This document shows, one piece after another, positions 15,931 to 26,207 of a stretch of DNA of 64,000 nt. Both the position numbers and the translations under genes were made by a program. The notes under the pieces were generated by a model. It was not told the DNA's origin. It was given only the letters and a program-made list of their open reading frames with translations, and searched no databases. The stretch is from NCBI RefSeq assembly GCF_022818495.1, contig NZ_CP089291.1, positions 3,427,501-3,491,500 on the forward strand. The letters are read 5' to 3'. The stretch's first letter is position 1. Every line of letters begins with the position of its first letter. The stretch is from Fodinisporobacter ferrooxydans. GTDB taxonomy: Bacteria > Bacillota > Bacilli > Tumebacillales > MYW30-H2.

Positions 15931-16941
15931 GTGAACGTAATCGAAGTACAGCATCTCTCCAAACAGTTTTCGATCGCCAAACGGCAAGCGGGGATGTGGG
16001 GCGCTTTTCAAAGCTTGTTTCACAGGGAATATATCGTGAAAACAGCCGTTGAAGATGTTTCATTCGCGATCGGCGCCGGAGAGATGGTCGGATATATTGG
16101 TCCAAATGGCGCCGGGAAATCCACGACGATTAAAATGCTGACAGGCATTCTCGTCCCGACGGCAGGGGACATTCGCGTCAACGGGATTGTGCCTTACCAA
16201 GAACGGCAAAAAAACGCCCTGCAAATCGGCGTGGTGTTTGGACAAAGAAGCCAGTTGTGGTGGGATCTGCCGACGATTGAATCCTTTGAACTATTAAAGC
16301 AAGTGTACCAAATTTCCGATTCCCGCTACCGTATCAATATGCAGACATTCACAGAGGTACTTGGATTGGATGAATTTTTCCAGACGCCGGTTCGGCAGCT
16401 TTCGTTGGGACAGCGCATGCGGGCGGATATTGCTGCAGCGCTTTTGCATGATCCAAAGATCCTGTTTCTCGACGAACCGACAATTGGGCTCGATGTTGTC
16501 GCAAAAGAGAAAATGCGAACGTTTATTCAAGAGATGAATCTGGAACGCAATGTTACCGTCATTTTGACGACACATGATATGGCAGACATTGAAAAGTTGT
16601 GCAGCCGCATGATACTCATTGATAAAGGCCATGTCATGTATGATGGGCCGTTATCCACCATTAAGGATATGTATGGAACCTATCGCGTCTTGATCGTCGA
16701 TGTTGGTCAGGATGCTTCGTTTCAAATCGAGGAAGCGGAACTCATACGGGAAGAAGGAACGCGGAAATGGTTTCGTTTTGACCGCAACCGGATCCGTGCT
16801 TCTCAGTTGATTCAAAGAATCTCGGACCAGTACGAAATTCATGATTTGACCATCGAGGAACCGGATATTGACACGATTATTCGGCAAATTTATCAGGAAG
16901 GAATCGAAAACCCGCAAGGGGTCGCGCACAAACAGGGATGA
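15931..16941 (+). CDS. ABC-2 exporter ATP-binding protein
   Basis: A 336-residue ATPase powering the two upstream permeases. It has Walker A GPNGAGKST, the Q-loop VVFGQRSQLWWDL (an extended form typical of this subgroup), signature LSLGQRMRAD, Walker B ILFLDEPTIGLD and the switch His in TTHDM, followed by a C-terminal domain of about 90 residues. GTG 15931 is preferred because GGGGG at 15916-15920 lies at proper distance and the protein then begins NVIEVQHLSKQF; ATG 15907 is an alternative. Codons further upstream overlap the permease gene in another frame. Confidence 0.9.
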   Translation: MNVIEVQHLSKQFSIAKRQAGMWGAFQSLFHREYIVKTAVEDVSFAIGAGEMVGYIGPNGAGKSTTIKMLTGILVPTAGDIRVNGIVPYQERQKNALQIGVVFGQRSQLWWDLPTIESFELLKQVYQISDSRYRINMQTFTEVLGLDEFFQTPVRQLSLGQRMRADIAAALLHDPKILFLDEPTIGLDVVAKEKMRTFIQEMNLERNVTVILTTHDMADIEKLCSRMILIDKGHVMYDGPLSTIKDMYGTYRVLIVDVGQDASFQIEEAELIREEGTRKWFRFDRNRIRASQLIQRISDQYEIHDLTIEEPDIDTIIRQIYQEGIENPQGVAHKQG

Positions 16942-16975
16942 CACCAGGAGGGACGCATCCTGGTGCCAGCTTTTC
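16942..16975. terminator. Hairpin between convergent genes
   Basis: CACCAGGA (16942-16949) pairs perfectly with TCCTGGTG (16958-16965). The plus side is followed by CCAGCTTTTCTT, a modest U-tract. Confidence 0.6.
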
Positions 16976-16978
16976 TTA

Positions 16979-17368
16979 TTACCACATGAATCCTCTGCCG
17001 TAACCACCGTATCCGCCATAGGGAGCGACAGATCCCCCGTATACGCCCGGTCTTCCATATCCGTTCCAACCGCCGGCGCCAAAGCCCCAAAAACCGGCAA
17101 TTAAAGCAAATGCAATCAGAAACCAGACGGGCCACCATGTTTGTGTTGCTTCCGTGCCATCCGATTCTCCCAAGATTGCTTGTTGGATGTTCCCGTTGCT
17201 GTGCGCGGTTCCGGCTGCGAACTGATTTCCATTTGCGGGACGCAATACAATTCCTTCGTTTGTAATCGAATGTAGGACTCCTTGGTGAACGGTTCCGTTT
17301 TTTAAGCGCACCATGACTTGCTTGCCGACATAACCATTGCAAAAACTGCGAAATCCACTGTCCTGCAC
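16979..17368 (-). CDS. Small LSm-like protein with Gly/Tyr-rich membrane tail
   Basis: A 129-residue protein in three parts: an N-terminal segment resembling an Sm/LSm-type barrel (GKQVMVRLKNGTVHQGVLHSI, residues 15-50), one membrane segment (WWPVWFLIAFALIAGFWGFG) and a C-terminal tail rich in Gly and Tyr (YGGYGGYGRGF). The start is taken as GTG at 17368, preceded by AAAGGAG; in-frame ATGs upstream lack such a site. The tail recalls Bacilli spore- or envelope-associated small proteins, but no family is assigned. Confidence 0.6.
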   Translation of the reverse strand: MQDSGFRSFCNGYVGKQVMVRLKNGTVHQGVLHSITNEGIVLRPANGNQFAAGTAHSNGNIQQAILGESDGTEATQTWWPVWFLIAFALIAGFWGFGAGGWNGYGRPGVYGGSVAPYGGYGGYGRGFMW

Positions 17369-17416
17369 AAATATTCTCCTTTCCATTTTCAAAACATGTA
17401 TGACGAGAGAAAACAA

Positions 17417-17446
17417 TCGATCCGGTTATGCGGACAACCGGATCGA
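17417..17446 (-). terminator. Terminator of the small membrane-protein gene
   Basis: A perfect 11-bp stem (TCGATCCGGTT with AACCGGATCGA). On the minus strand it is followed by TTGTTTTCTC. Confidence 0.7.
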
Positions 17447-17526
17447 CTGATTTCTATTTCGAATGTGGTGTATCGAACGGATGCTATACTTTATGAAATG
17501 ACCCGTTCATTTGGGACGGCATCTGT

Positions 17527-17763
17527 CTATTTCGCCAGATTTGTGTTTTCAAAACTATGGGACACTGCTTTCGCATCTTTCCATTTCGCTATCCAATTAT
17601 GGTACAAACTCCCTATGCTCAACCGGAGGTTTTTCCATTTGTTCAACCGTATCAGAAAGATCTTTTTTATATCCGGATGGATTAAGAACAAAAAAGCGAT
17701 GACGCTGACACCCATTAAAACGACTCCAAAAATCCCCATCCAAGTATACATTTCCATTTTCAT
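17527..17763 (-). CDS. Small single-span membrane protein, unknown
   Basis: 78 residues: one strongly hydrophobic N-terminal segment (MGIFGVVLMGVSVIAFLFLI) and a basic cytoplasmic tail. A good ribosome site (AGGTGTAGGGG) precedes the ATG and a terminator follows at 17446, supporting a real gene. No homologue was recognised. Confidence 0.5.
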   Translation of the reverse strand: MKMEMYTWMGIFGVVLMGVSVIAFLFLIHPDIKKIFLIRLNKWKNLRLSIGSLYHNWIAKWKDAKAVSHSFENTNLAK

Positions 17764-18141
17764 TTCCCCTACACCTCTCTATTTGGAATTTGTAAACGAT
17801 GCTTTCAGAATCCTCTGAAATGTATTGAAACAACTCTTAAATGTAAATCGTTATGCGGTTCATTTCGTATCGGATCGATGATGATTCATTCCTGTTACTA
17901 TAATTTTAAAAACTGCAAGGGTTTTTGGGATGGACTATTTGAATTATTTTTGACTAGTTCATTTGAACTATTTACAAGAGTAAAATGATTATGATTTCAA
18001 AAAAATGGTAGTTGGCGAACGCTTGGTTGTGTTAGAATTTTTCTCATAAGGAAAAAAAGCGATACTTGATCGGAATGATCGAAGCTACCATTGCAAACAT
18101 GCTAGAATAATAGAATAAGCGGGCAGGAAAGGACGGACAGC
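17764..18141. other. Intergenic region upstream of sbcD
   Basis: A 378-bp divergent gap. It holds the start region of the small membrane-protein gene and, on the plus side, a perfect 16-bp palindrome TAGTTCATTTGAACTA (17955-17970) in an A/T-rich tract with related half-sites (GGACTATTTGAA just upstream). It could be an operator for sbcDC. No ORF with coding character was seen. Confidence 0.4.
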
Positions 18142-19299
18142 ATGAAAATCTTTCACACGGCTGATTGGCACTTAGGCAAGCTGGTTCAAGGTTTTGCCAT
18201 GACAGAAGATCAGCGTTATGTACTCGATCAGTTTCTTGATGCAGTCAAGTCTGAGCGACCGGACGCAGTGATCATAGCAGGGGACTTGTATGATCGAGCG
18301 GTGCCTCCGAATGAGGCAGTGGGATTGTTGGACGATGTATTGACCCGATTGATCGTTGATATGAAAACACCGGTGCTCATGATTGCAGGCAATCACGATA
18401 GTCCGGAACGGATCCATTTTGCGAATTCGATTTTAAAAGATCAAGGACTCTACATCCAAGGCAAATTGCAAAAAGAAATGCAGCCAGCCATTTTGTACGA
18501 TGCACATGGACCGGTGCATTTCTATCTCGTCCCATATGCAGAGCCTGGCCAAGTCCGAACACTGCTGGAAGATGAGACGATACGCACACATAATGACGCC
18601 ATGCAGGCGATTATAAAAATGCTGGAGCCGTATATGGATCCGTTGGCACGCCATGTGTTCATAGGACATGCATTTGTCACACCGTCAGGCGAAGCAGGAG
18701 AATACCAGTGCGATTCCGAGCGTCCCCTTGCGATCGGAGGGGCGGAGTATATACAAGCCAGCCATTTTCAAAATTTTCATTACGTGGCGCTCGGACATTT
18801 GCATCAAGCACATCATGTGGGAAATGAGCGCATCCGTTATGCCGGCTCTCCCTTGAAATATTCGATTTCTGAGGAATATCATGACAAGGGCTTCTACAGT
18901 GTTGAATTGGCTGCCGACGGGAATGTGCAAGTGGACAAGCGATCGCTTGTGCCGCGCCGTGATGTGCGCAGTGTTGCAGGTTTGTTGGATGATATCAAGC
19001 AACATGACAGGTGTGAAGACTATGTATTCGTCACGCTGCTTGATTCACATGCGGTTTTGTTCCCCATGGAGCATGTCCGCACTGTCTATCCAAATGCCAT
19101 GCATGTGACGCGCAAGCAATCAACCGCCGTTCTGACAGATCCGGGAACGCAAACGCTGGAACGCCATAAAATGGACAGCATGTCATTGTTTCAAGCATTT
19201 TATAAAGAAGTGAAGGGCACGGAACTTCCCCATGAAATGGAAACGTTGTTTCAGGAAGTGTTGGAAGATGTGCTCAGAAGGGAGAAAGGGGACGTATGA
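18142..19299 (+). CDS. sbcD: DNA repair nuclease subunit SbcD (Mre11-like)
   Basis: The 385-residue metallophosphoesterase subunit of the SbcCD complex, which trims DNA hairpins and protein-blocked ends. All phosphodiesterase motifs are present in order: TADWHLGK (metal Asp and His), GDLYDR, AGNHDSPER, GHAFV and GHLHQAH, followed by the capping domain. Its stop overlaps the sbcC start by four bases (ATGA, 19296-19299), a sign of translational coupling. Confidence 0.95.
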   Translation: MKIFHTADWHLGKLVQGFAMTEDQRYVLDQFLDAVKSERPDAVIIAGDLYDRAVPPNEAVGLLDDVLTRLIVDMKTPVLMIAGNHDSPERIHFANSILKDQGLYIQGKLQKEMQPAILYDAHGPVHFYLVPYAEPGQVRTLLEDETIRTHNDAMQAIIKMLEPYMDPLARHVFIGHAFVTPSGEAGEYQCDSERPLAIGGAEYIQASHFQNFHYVALGHLHQAHHVGNERIRYAGSPLKYSISEEYHDKGFYSVELAADGNVQVDKRSLVPRRDVRSVAGLLDDIKQHDRCEDYVFVTLLDSHAVLFPMEHVRTVYPNAMHVTRKQSTAVLTDPGTQTLERHKMDSMSLFQAFYKEVKGTELPHEMETLFQEVLEDVLRREKGDV

Positions 19300-22200
19300 A
19301 ACCGATCCGTTTGGCAATGACCGCATTCGGGCCATATAAAGATACGCAAGTGATCGATTTTCGGGATATCGAACCCTATCAATTATTTGCCATTTCGGGA
19401 AAAACTGGAGCCGGGAAAACAACCATTTTTGACGGCATTTGCTACGCCTTATACGGAGAAGCGAATGGAGAGGATCGCAAGGATGCGAAACTTTTGCGCA
19501 GCCATTTCGCGGATGATCAAATCCATACGGCGGTCGAGCTGATATTTGCATTGCAGGGGAAAACGTATAAGATTTTCCGGCAAATGCCTCATACAAAAAA
19601 CGGCAATAAAAATCCAAGCGGGCAAAAAATCGAGTTTTATGAACAGACAGGTGGTCTGGAGGTTCCCTGCGTCGATCGCTTTCATGTCACGGATGTCAAT
19701 CAAAAAGTGATCGATCTGATCGGTCTTTCAAAGGATCAATTCACGCAGATTGTCATGCTTCCACAGGGAGAATTCCGCAAATTGCTGACATCCGATACGG
19801 TGAACAAAGAAGAAATATTGCGCAGGATTTTTAAAACCGAATCGTTTCAATGGATGCGCCAACTGCTGGATGAACGCAGAAAAGAAGCGCAAACAAAGCT
19901 TGAGCAACTGCAGATAAAACTGGATACGCTGATGCAAACGATTGCAACGGCGCTGCCTGAGCGCTCCAATTCCCTTTTGTCCCAAATACTGTCGCAAGCA
20001 AATAAAAATGCCTATCAAATCCTTGCCGGTTTGCAAGGGGAATTGCAAGAGTATGAAGATCGGATCAAGGAGTGGGAGCAGAAAAAAGATCAGACGTTCC
20101 GGTCGTATAAAGAAAAAGAGGCCGAGTATCATCGTGCCAAAGCATACAATGACCGCTTTGTCGAATTGGATGCCAAACAACAGCAAAAGTCAGCACTGGA
20201 ACAAAAACTTCCGGAACATCGATCCAGGGAAAAACAGCTGCAACTGGCCGAGAAAGCAGCGCGAATCGAACCGTATGAGGAGCACATGCTGGCGAGTCGA
20301 TCCCTCGTTCAGGAAAAAAGGCGCCAATGGGATCAATGCAGCCGTTTGCTGCAAGAAGCCGTCGAAACACTTACGCATGCCGAAGTCCAAGCTGCAATCG
20401 AGACAAAAAAACAGCAGCAGCGAGAGCAAGTCAGCCGGGATATTCAAACGTATGAAGAGTTGCAGCCCAAACTGGCAGAGTTGCACAACAAACGGCAATC
20501 CATACAAAAACTTGCGGAACAGGAACAAAAGAGTCAAAGCGGATTGCAGCAACGGGAAGATCGCATCAAACAATGGAATCAGGAACGAATATTAATTGCC
20601 AATGAACTTTCCGATCTCGAACAACAAGCGGTACAGTTGCCAAAGCTCAGTCGGCAACACATGGAGCTGGAAGCAAAACACCAAGCAGTTGTCGAATATC
20701 TCAAGCTTCAGCAGGAATACCGACGCTATCAAAAAGAAGAGTTGACAGCACGTCAGGCGTATGAACAAGCGCTTGAACAATATCAAATATTTGAAAATCA
20801 ATGGATACAAGGACAAGCAGGCATTCTGGCAGAACATCTGCAGGACGGTGCGCCTTGTCCTGTTTGCGGCAGCTTGGATCACCCTTTGAAGGCTGAAATG
20901 TCTGCAAATGTTCCAAGCAAATCCATGCTTGATAAAAAAAGGAACGAACGGGAGCAACAAACAGCGCGCTACAATGAATTAAAATCACAATGTACTGCAG
21001 CACAACTGGCACAGGAGCAAAAAGCCGATATGCTTTCCAACTTTCAAATTCCGGCAGAACATGCCAGTGAATATGTGAACGCATTGGCGGAACAACTGCA
21101 GGAAATGAATACGCAAGTGAAACATTTGGAGATACAAACCGCTGAGATCGAGACTAAACGCCAGGCGGAACGTGAATGGCAGGCAAAGCTGCAGCAATTG
21201 GAAACGGAACGGGCAGCATTGCAACGACAAGTACATGAGATTCAACTGCAACGGGTGCAAGAAAAAGCGAAATATGACAGCATCAAGGAAACGTTGCCTG
21301 TTGATATTTCTTCATTATCCGATTTACAGGGCAAGTTAAAACATATACGCGCATTACAAAAACAACTGGAGCAGCAATGGCAGTTGGCCGAAGAACAATT
21401 GCGGAACGCCAGAGAGTCGGAAATTGCCATGCGAGCCAATTTGCAGCATGCAGAACGACAGCGGCAGGAAGCATGTCAAGCAAACGAAGCAGCAACACAA
21501 CGGTACCGCCTGGAACTGGCAAATGCCGGTTTTGAAACAGAGGAATCCTATCAATCTGCCAAACTGGCGCCAGTCATGCGGGAAGCGTTAAAAGAAGAAA
21601 TCGATACATTTACGTCAACGTTGCTGCTTTTGACCCAAAGGGTTTATGAAATGCAAAAAGAACTCAGCGGCAAGCCTCGAACAAATGTAGAGGAGCTATT
21701 GCAAAATCTCAAACAACTGGAAACCCAATACAATACTTTGGTCAGTGAATACGAAACAGACCGCGTCCACTACAAAGATGCCACCATGTTAAAAGAGCGG
21801 ATTGAACGGACTTGTCAAGACATTTCGGAACAGGAAAAAGCCTCCCAAGTCATTACTGGACTGTATGATGTCGTTCGCGGCGAAAACGAACAAAAATTAT
21901 CGTTTGAACGGTATTTGCAAATTGAATTTCTGGAATTGATCATTCAAGCTGCCAATATCCGCTTGAAAAAACTCACACATGGGCAATTTTACCTGGAACG
22001 GAGCGAAAAACTGGCGGGACAAGGGAGACAAAGCGGGCTTGGTCTGGATGTATTCGATTCCTATACAGGGCAAAAGCGAGACGTAAAATCCCTGTCCGGC
22101 GGTGAAAAATTCAAAGCATCCTTAAGTTTGGCATTAGGATTGACAGATATCATTCAATCGTACAAAGGCGGAATTTCCATCGATACGATGTGGATCGATG

Positions 22201-22388
22201 AGGGGTTCGGATCCTTGGATGAGGAATCCTTGCATGAAGCGATTGAAGCACTTGCAGAACTGCAAAAAGCTGGCCGCATGATCGGTGTCATTTCACATGT
22301 GCAAGAGCTGAAACAAGCGTTTCCCGCCGTGCTGGAAGTGGAGAAAACAAACGATGGCCATAGTCAGGCAAGGTTTGTCATTCGCTAG
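19296..22388 (+). CDS. sbcC: DNA repair ATPase SbcC (Rad50-like)
   Basis: A 1030-residue SMC-like ATPase, partner of SbcD. The N-terminal half-site has Walker A GKTGAGKT (35-42); two long coiled coils rich in Gln, Glu and Lys flank the zinc hook CPVC at 521-524; the C-terminal half-site has signature SLSGGEKFKASL and Walker B MWIDEGFGSLD. Length and order fit the family with no visible defect. It is expressed with sbcD, which it overlaps. Confidence 0.95.
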   Translation: MKPIRLAMTAFGPYKDTQVIDFRDIEPYQLFAISGKTGAGKTTIFDGICYALYGEANGEDRKDAKLLRSHFADDQIHTAVELIFALQGKTYKIFRQMPHTKNGNKNPSGQKIEFYEQTGGLEVPCVDRFHVTDVNQKVIDLIGLSKDQFTQIVMLPQGEFRKLLTSDTVNKEEILRRIFKTESFQWMRQLLDERRKEAQTKLEQLQIKLDTLMQTIATALPERSNSLLSQILSQANKNAYQILAGLQGELQEYEDRIKEWEQKKDQTFRSYKEKEAEYHRAKAYNDRFVELDAKQQQKSALEQKLPEHRSREKQLQLAEKAARIEPYEEHMLASRSLVQEKRRQWDQCSRLLQEAVETLTHAEVQAAIETKKQQQREQVSRDIQTYEELQPKLAELHNKRQSIQKLAEQEQKSQSGLQQREDRIKQWNQERILIANELSDLEQQAVQLPKLSRQHMELEAKHQAVVEYLKLQQEYRRYQKEELTARQAYEQALEQYQIFENQWIQGQAGILAEHLQDGAPCPVCGSLDHPLKAEMSANVPSKSMLDKKRNEREQQTARYNELKSQCTAAQLAQEQKADMLSNFQIPAEHASEYVNALAEQLQEMNTQVKHLEIQTAEIETKRQAEREWQAKLQQLETERAALQRQVHEIQLQRVQEKAKYDSIKETLPVDISSLSDLQGKLKHIRALQKQLEQQWQLAEEQLRNARESEIAMRANLQHAERQRQEACQANEAATQRYRLELANAGFETEESYQSAKLAPVMREALKEEIDTFTSTLLLLTQRVYEMQKELSGKPRTNVEELLQNLKQLETQYNTLVSEYETDRVHYKDATMLKERIERTCQDISEQEKASQVITGLYDVVRGENEQKLSFERYLQIEFLELIIQAANIRLKKLTHGQFYLERSEKLAGQGRQSGLGLDVFDSYTGQKRDVKSLSGGEKFKASLSLALGLTDIIQSYKGGISIDTMWIDEGFGSLDEESLHEAIEALAELQKAGRMIGVISHVQELKQAFPAVLEVEKTNDGHSQARFVIR

Positions 22389-22440
22389 ATCCGATCGGAC
22401 TGCGGCTGCTATGGATGTGTTTTCCTCCGATCAGTGAAAA

Positions 22441-22474
22441 TAGCCCGTATCCATCCATTCTGTGGTACGGGCTA
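22441..22474 (-). terminator. Terminator of the helicase gene
   Basis: TAGCCCGTA pairs with TACGGGCTA (9 bp, 16-nt loop). On the minus strand it is followed by TTTTC, so it serves the helicase gene. Confidence 0.65.
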
Positions 22475-22489
22475 GCGTAATTTCATCCT

Positions 22490-24007
22490 TTATTTTGCGT
22501 TTGCGCGCTTTGGTTTCTTATCCCTGTCTCTGCTTTTCTCGCGATCCCTGTCCCGATTTCTGCCTTTCTCCCGATCCCAATCCCGATGTTTTTTTGCATT
22601 CCGGGAAGAGTCCATCTTTCCTCCGCCAGAAATTCCGGAACGGATCCGTCTTGACGATTCCCTGCCGCGATTTTCTGATTTTTTCACGCGAATCGGCGTG
22701 ACATCCGACAATTGGATGGGAATCTCCTGTGTTTCTTTTGTCAGGAGTTTTAGTGCTGCAGATATCAAAAGAATGGAATCTTGCTGATCCAAAAGTTCTT
22801 CGGCAATGGCACGATAGCCGCCTAATTCCTCGTTTTCGATCGTATTCATCAACTGTTCCATAGCCATCCGCTGTTTGCCGCGAATCGCTTCTGCAAATGT
22901 CGGCATGGGCCGCTTCGTAATTTTTCGCTTGGTAATGCGTTCAATCTGATGCAGATGGTCAACTTCCCGCGGCGTTACAAATGTGACGGCAATTCCGCTT
23001 TTCCCGGCGCGACCGGTACGACCGATGCGATGCACATAACTGTCGATATCTTGCGGGATGTCAAAGTTGTATACATGCGTGACGCCGGAAATGTCCAAAC
23101 CCCTTGCAGCAACATCGGTAGCGACCAGGATCTCGATCCCGCCATCCCGGAATTTATGCATGACAATATCCCGTTGCCGTTGGCTTAGATCCCCGTGCAA
23201 TCCGTCCGCTTGATATCCCCGCGTAATCAACGCATTGACCAACTCGTCTACACGTCGCTTGGTGCGGCCAAATACAATGGCAAGCTCAGGGTCTTGAATG
23301 TCTAACAAACGTGTCAAAACATCTAATTTTTGCCGTTCATTGATCTCATAGTACACTTGTTCAATACTTGGAACGGTTACTTCTTGCGCTTTGACAGAGA
23401 CAATCTGAATTTCTTTCATAAAGCGTTCTGCCAGCTTCTTGATTTCCGGCTTCATGGTTGCCGAGAATAGTAACGTTTGTCTTGCTTCCGGACATTCGGT
23501 AAGGATCGCTTCAATGTCTTCGATAAATCCCATATCCAGCATTTCATCCGCTTCATCCAGAACAGCCATGCGGATATTTTTCAGTCGAATCGTTTTGCGA
23601 TTCAAGTGATCGAGCAATCGACCCGGTGTAGCGATTACTACATGCGGCCGATTTTTTAATCCGCGGATCTGCCGGTTAATATCTTGACCGCCATACACGG
23701 GCAGAACGCGTACTTCTTTTAACATGCCTACTTTGCGAATTTCTTCCGCTACTTGAATACAGAGTTCCCTGGTAGGAGTGAGAATTAACCCCTGAATCGA
23801 TTCGTTATCCGAATCGACCATTTCCACCATCGGAATGGAAAACGCCACCGTCTTGCCTGTTCCTGTTTGGGCTTGTCCAATCATATCGCGGCCGGTGAGG
23901 GCTACCGGTATTGCTTCCGCTTGTATTGCAGTTGCTGATTCAAATCCCATCTCTTCCAGTGCTTGTAATACAGGTGAACTTAAATTAAGATCAGAAAATT
24001 GTGCCAT
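22490..24007 (-). CDS. DEAD-box RNA helicase (CshA-like)
   Basis: A 505-residue ATP-dependent RNA helicase for RNA decay or ribosome assembly, especially in the cold. It has the Q motif ([10 protein letters not shown]), motif I AQTGTGKT, Ia PTREL, II DEAD, III SAT, V ARGLDI and [10 protein letters not shown]. After the core (about residue 370) comes a CshA-like extension, then a basic tail made of repeated D-R-E-K and R-D units, likely an RNA-binding tail. The low-complexity tail may vary in length through slippage. Confidence 0.94.
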   Translation of the reverse strand: MAQFSDLNLSSPVLQALEEMGFESATAIQAEAIPVALTGRDMIGQAQTGTGKTVAFSIPMVEMVDSDNESIQGLILTPTRELCIQVAEEIRKVGMLKEVRVLPVYGGQDINRQIRGLKNRPHVVIATPGRLLDHLNRKTIRLKNIRMAVLDEADEMLDMGFIEDIEAILTECPEARQTLLFSATMKPEIKKLAERFMKEIQIVSVKAQEVTVPSIEQVYYEINERQKLDVLTRLLDIQDPELAIVFGRTKRRVDELVNALITRGYQADGLHGDLSQRQRDIVMHKFRDGGIEILVATDVAARGLDISGVTHVYNFDIPQDIDSYVHRIGRTGRAGKSGIAVTFVTPREVDHLHQIERITKRKITKRPMPTFAEAIRGKQRMAMEQLMNTIENEELGGYRAIAEELLDQQDSILLISAALKLLTKETQEIPIQLSDVTPIRVKKSENRGRESSRRIRSGISGGGKMDSSRNAKKHRDWDREKGRNRDRDREKSRDRDKKPKRANAK

Positions 24008-24367
24008 TCGTATCCTTCTTTCTTATTGCTTCAAGGGGAATGTACCCCCGGATTTCGATATGTATTGATGGCGAGCATTCCTCCATAATACATGATTTCT
24101 TCATATAGTAGCAAGTATGGAATAACAATAACTCATATAGAAATTGCAAAATAACTTTATTAGGATACTATCGTCATTTTAAAATGTACTTGCCACTTGT
24201 CATTTTGTTCCGTACAAGTCAAAAATATTCATGTTGCAATGCGAATTCCGCATCGCTTCAAAACGAAGTTCGATCCATAAATCGTGCATGCATATCGCAT
24301 AAAAAGGCAATCAAACGGTTAAAGTATGCAGGTTCTATATCGAAGTGAAATGAGGTGCCATGCGGCA
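24008..24367. other. Divergent intergenic region, helicase leader
   Basis: About 360 bp between the helicase start and the small gene at 24368. Read from the helicase strand it would form a long 5' leader; it holds the inverted repeat ACTTGT (24195-24200) with ACAAGT (24214-24219). Long structured leaders are common for cold-induced DEAD helicases. Nothing else was recognised. Confidence 0.35.
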
Positions 24368-24604
24368 ATGTTTGAACGTCATGAATTAATCCCGGAAGAT
24401 GATGGATATGTATTGGTATTGTATGTTCGATCCTACGTTGAAGAATTTTCGACGCAATTGGATGAACCGATGGATGAACGAAATACCCGATTGCTAAAAG
24501 CGAAAATAAAACGTTATATTCGAGAACATGTGCCTGATATACGAATTGTCCGGGTAAAAATCATGATGGGTTCCATTCTTTTGGGAAGCCTGACGATAAA
24601 ATAA
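24368..24604 (+). CDS. Small conserved-looking protein, unknown
   Basis: 78 residues with no signal peptide: a mixed alpha/beta pattern with an acidic N-terminal half, an amphipathic helix (RLLKAKIKRYIREH) and a hydrophobic C-terminus (VKIMMGSILLGSLTI). Similar C-terminal strings occur in small Bacilli proteins linked to cell-wall or spore functions, but I cannot name a family. ATG 24368 has GAGGTG at proper spacing; the frame is open upstream to 24326. Confidence 0.55.
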   Translation: MFERHELIPEDDGYVLVLYVRSYVEEFSTQLDEPMDERNTRLLKAKIKRYIREHVPDIRIVRVKIMMGSILLGSLTIK

Positions 24605-24825
24605 ATACTCTGATTTGCATAGATCAGACCTTTCTTCTTCTCTTTACTTTACAAAATAAATATAGTTACTATATGATATTGATGTGTTTACATACTGTGT
24701 ATACGTCGCGCAGTCAAAGCTATTTTGGTGATTTTCACACATTGTATTCAATAGACGGATTTTCCAGCGAATAACGGTATCCTGTAGATTTTCAAACTTG
24801 AAATAAAGGAGAGAAAACGATAACT

Positions 24826-26028
24826 ATGTTGAATTTTGTCTTGCACACTCCGACAAAAATCTATTTTGGCAAAAAAGAAGTGGATCGTACCGGGGAGATT
24901 GTGAAGGAATACGGGCAAAAAGCGCTGCTTGTCACGGGGCGGTCATCCACGAAAAAAACCGGTTCCCTTGATAAAGTGATCGACTCTTTGCAAGCGGCTG
25001 ATGTGGATTATGTGCTTTTTGACCGCATCGAACCAAATCCTCGTGCCACGACGGTTGACGAAGGAGGACGGATTGCCCGGGAAGAACGGTGTGATCTGAT
25101 CATCGCGCTTGGCGGCGGCTCTGCCATGGATGCGGCAAAAGCCATAGCTGCAGTTGCCATTTCCGGAAGAGGGATTCATGAATATATTCGCGGCAACAAA
25201 ACCGGATTATGGAAGGAATTGTTGCCGATTCGGGAAGCACTTCCGATTGTAACGATTCCGACATTGGCAGCAACAGGCTCGGAAGCAAATTCCGGCGCTG
25301 TCATCACCAATTGGGAAACCAAAGAAAAATCCAGCATTAGCGGCCCGGCATTATTTCCCAAAGCGGCCATTCTCGACCCGGAATTGACGTTTACAGTACC
25401 AGTCAGTTACACGGCGGATGGTGCTGTCGACATGTTTACACACTTGTATGAAGGGTACATGACGGGAAACGAGCAGGCAAATGTACAAGATGAAATCACG
25501 GAAGGGCTCATGCGCAATGTAGTGGCATATGCCAAAACAGCAATTGACCAACCGGACAATTATGAAGCGAGAGAGCATTTGCTTTGGACTAGCACACTCG
25601 CTCTTGTCGGCATCGCAAACGCCGGAAGAGGGGGCACTTTCCCCGTTCATCAAATGGAACATACGTTGTCTGCCCATTACGACATTTCTCATGGGCGGGG
25701 ATTGGCCATTTTGACACCTGCCTATTTTCGGATCGTCATTCAAAACGATCGCCCGCATCGCTTGGCAAGGCTCGGACGCCAGGTATTCAACGTTACCGGC
25801 AGCGACGATCTGGCAGCAGTGAAAGAAACCATCCAGGCAATCGAACAATGGTTTAAGGAAATAGGAACATTTGATACATTAAAGAATGTGGGTGTGCGTC
25901 AAGCAGATTTGCAGCTGATGGCGGAAGAAACAGTGCGTGTAGGCGGCCTTGGGAAAGGGTTTCTGGATGGAACACATCCGATTTCGGCAGAAGAAATATT
26001 GCGCATCTATCAGGACGTTTATGAATAA
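24826..26028 (+). CDS. Iron-dependent alcohol dehydrogenase (BdhA/YugJ-like)
   Basis: A 400-residue group III (Fe-type) alcohol dehydrogenase that interconverts aldehydes or butyraldehyde and alcohols with NAD(P)H in the cytosol. It shows the nucleotide loop GGGSAMDAAKAIA, the TLAATGSEAN segment and the iron ligands in HQMEHTLSAHYDISHGRGLA. AAAGGAGAG precedes the ATG by about 12 nt. A 15-bp inverted repeat (24660-24674) lies in the upstream region. It is monocistronic. Confidence 0.92.
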   Translation: MLNFVLHTPTKIYFGKKEVDRTGEIVKEYGQKALLVTGRSSTKKTGSLDKVIDSLQAADVDYVLFDRIEPNPRATTVDEGGRIAREERCDLIIALGGGSAMDAAKAIAAVAISGRGIHEYIRGNKTGLWKELLPIREALPIVTIPTLAATGSEANSGAVITNWETKEKSSISGPALFPKAAILDPELTFTVPVSYTADGAVDMFTHLYEGYMTGNEQANVQDEITEGLMRNVVAYAKTAIDQPDNYEAREHLLWTSTLALVGIANAGRGGTFPVHQMEHTLSAHYDISHGRGLAILTPAYFRIVIQNDRPHRLARLGRQVFNVTGSDDLAAVKETIQAIEQWFKEIGTFDTLKNVGVRQADLQLMAEETVRVGGLGKGFLDGTHPISAEEILRIYQDVYE

Positions 26029-26164
26029 TTCACGATTTTGATATCAGCCATTTTGATCCGGCTAGTTGTCGAAGAACATTGATCGATCAAAATAGACTGT
26101 GATTGTGAGCCAATCCCATCTTATTGGAATAGAATATAAGAAATACAGGTAAGTAAATCATGTG

Positions 26165-26207
26165 GCCTATGGGAGCAAGAGCCTATGGGAATCCAAGCAA
26201 TCCAAGC
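26165..26207. repeat. Two short tandem repeats at the start of the gene at 26185
   Basis: GCCTATGGGA occurs at 26165-26174 and 26181-26190 (16-bp period), and AATCCAAGC is repeated head to tail at 26190-26207. The latter is in frame and gives the I-Q-A repeat at the N-terminus. Confidence 0.85.
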
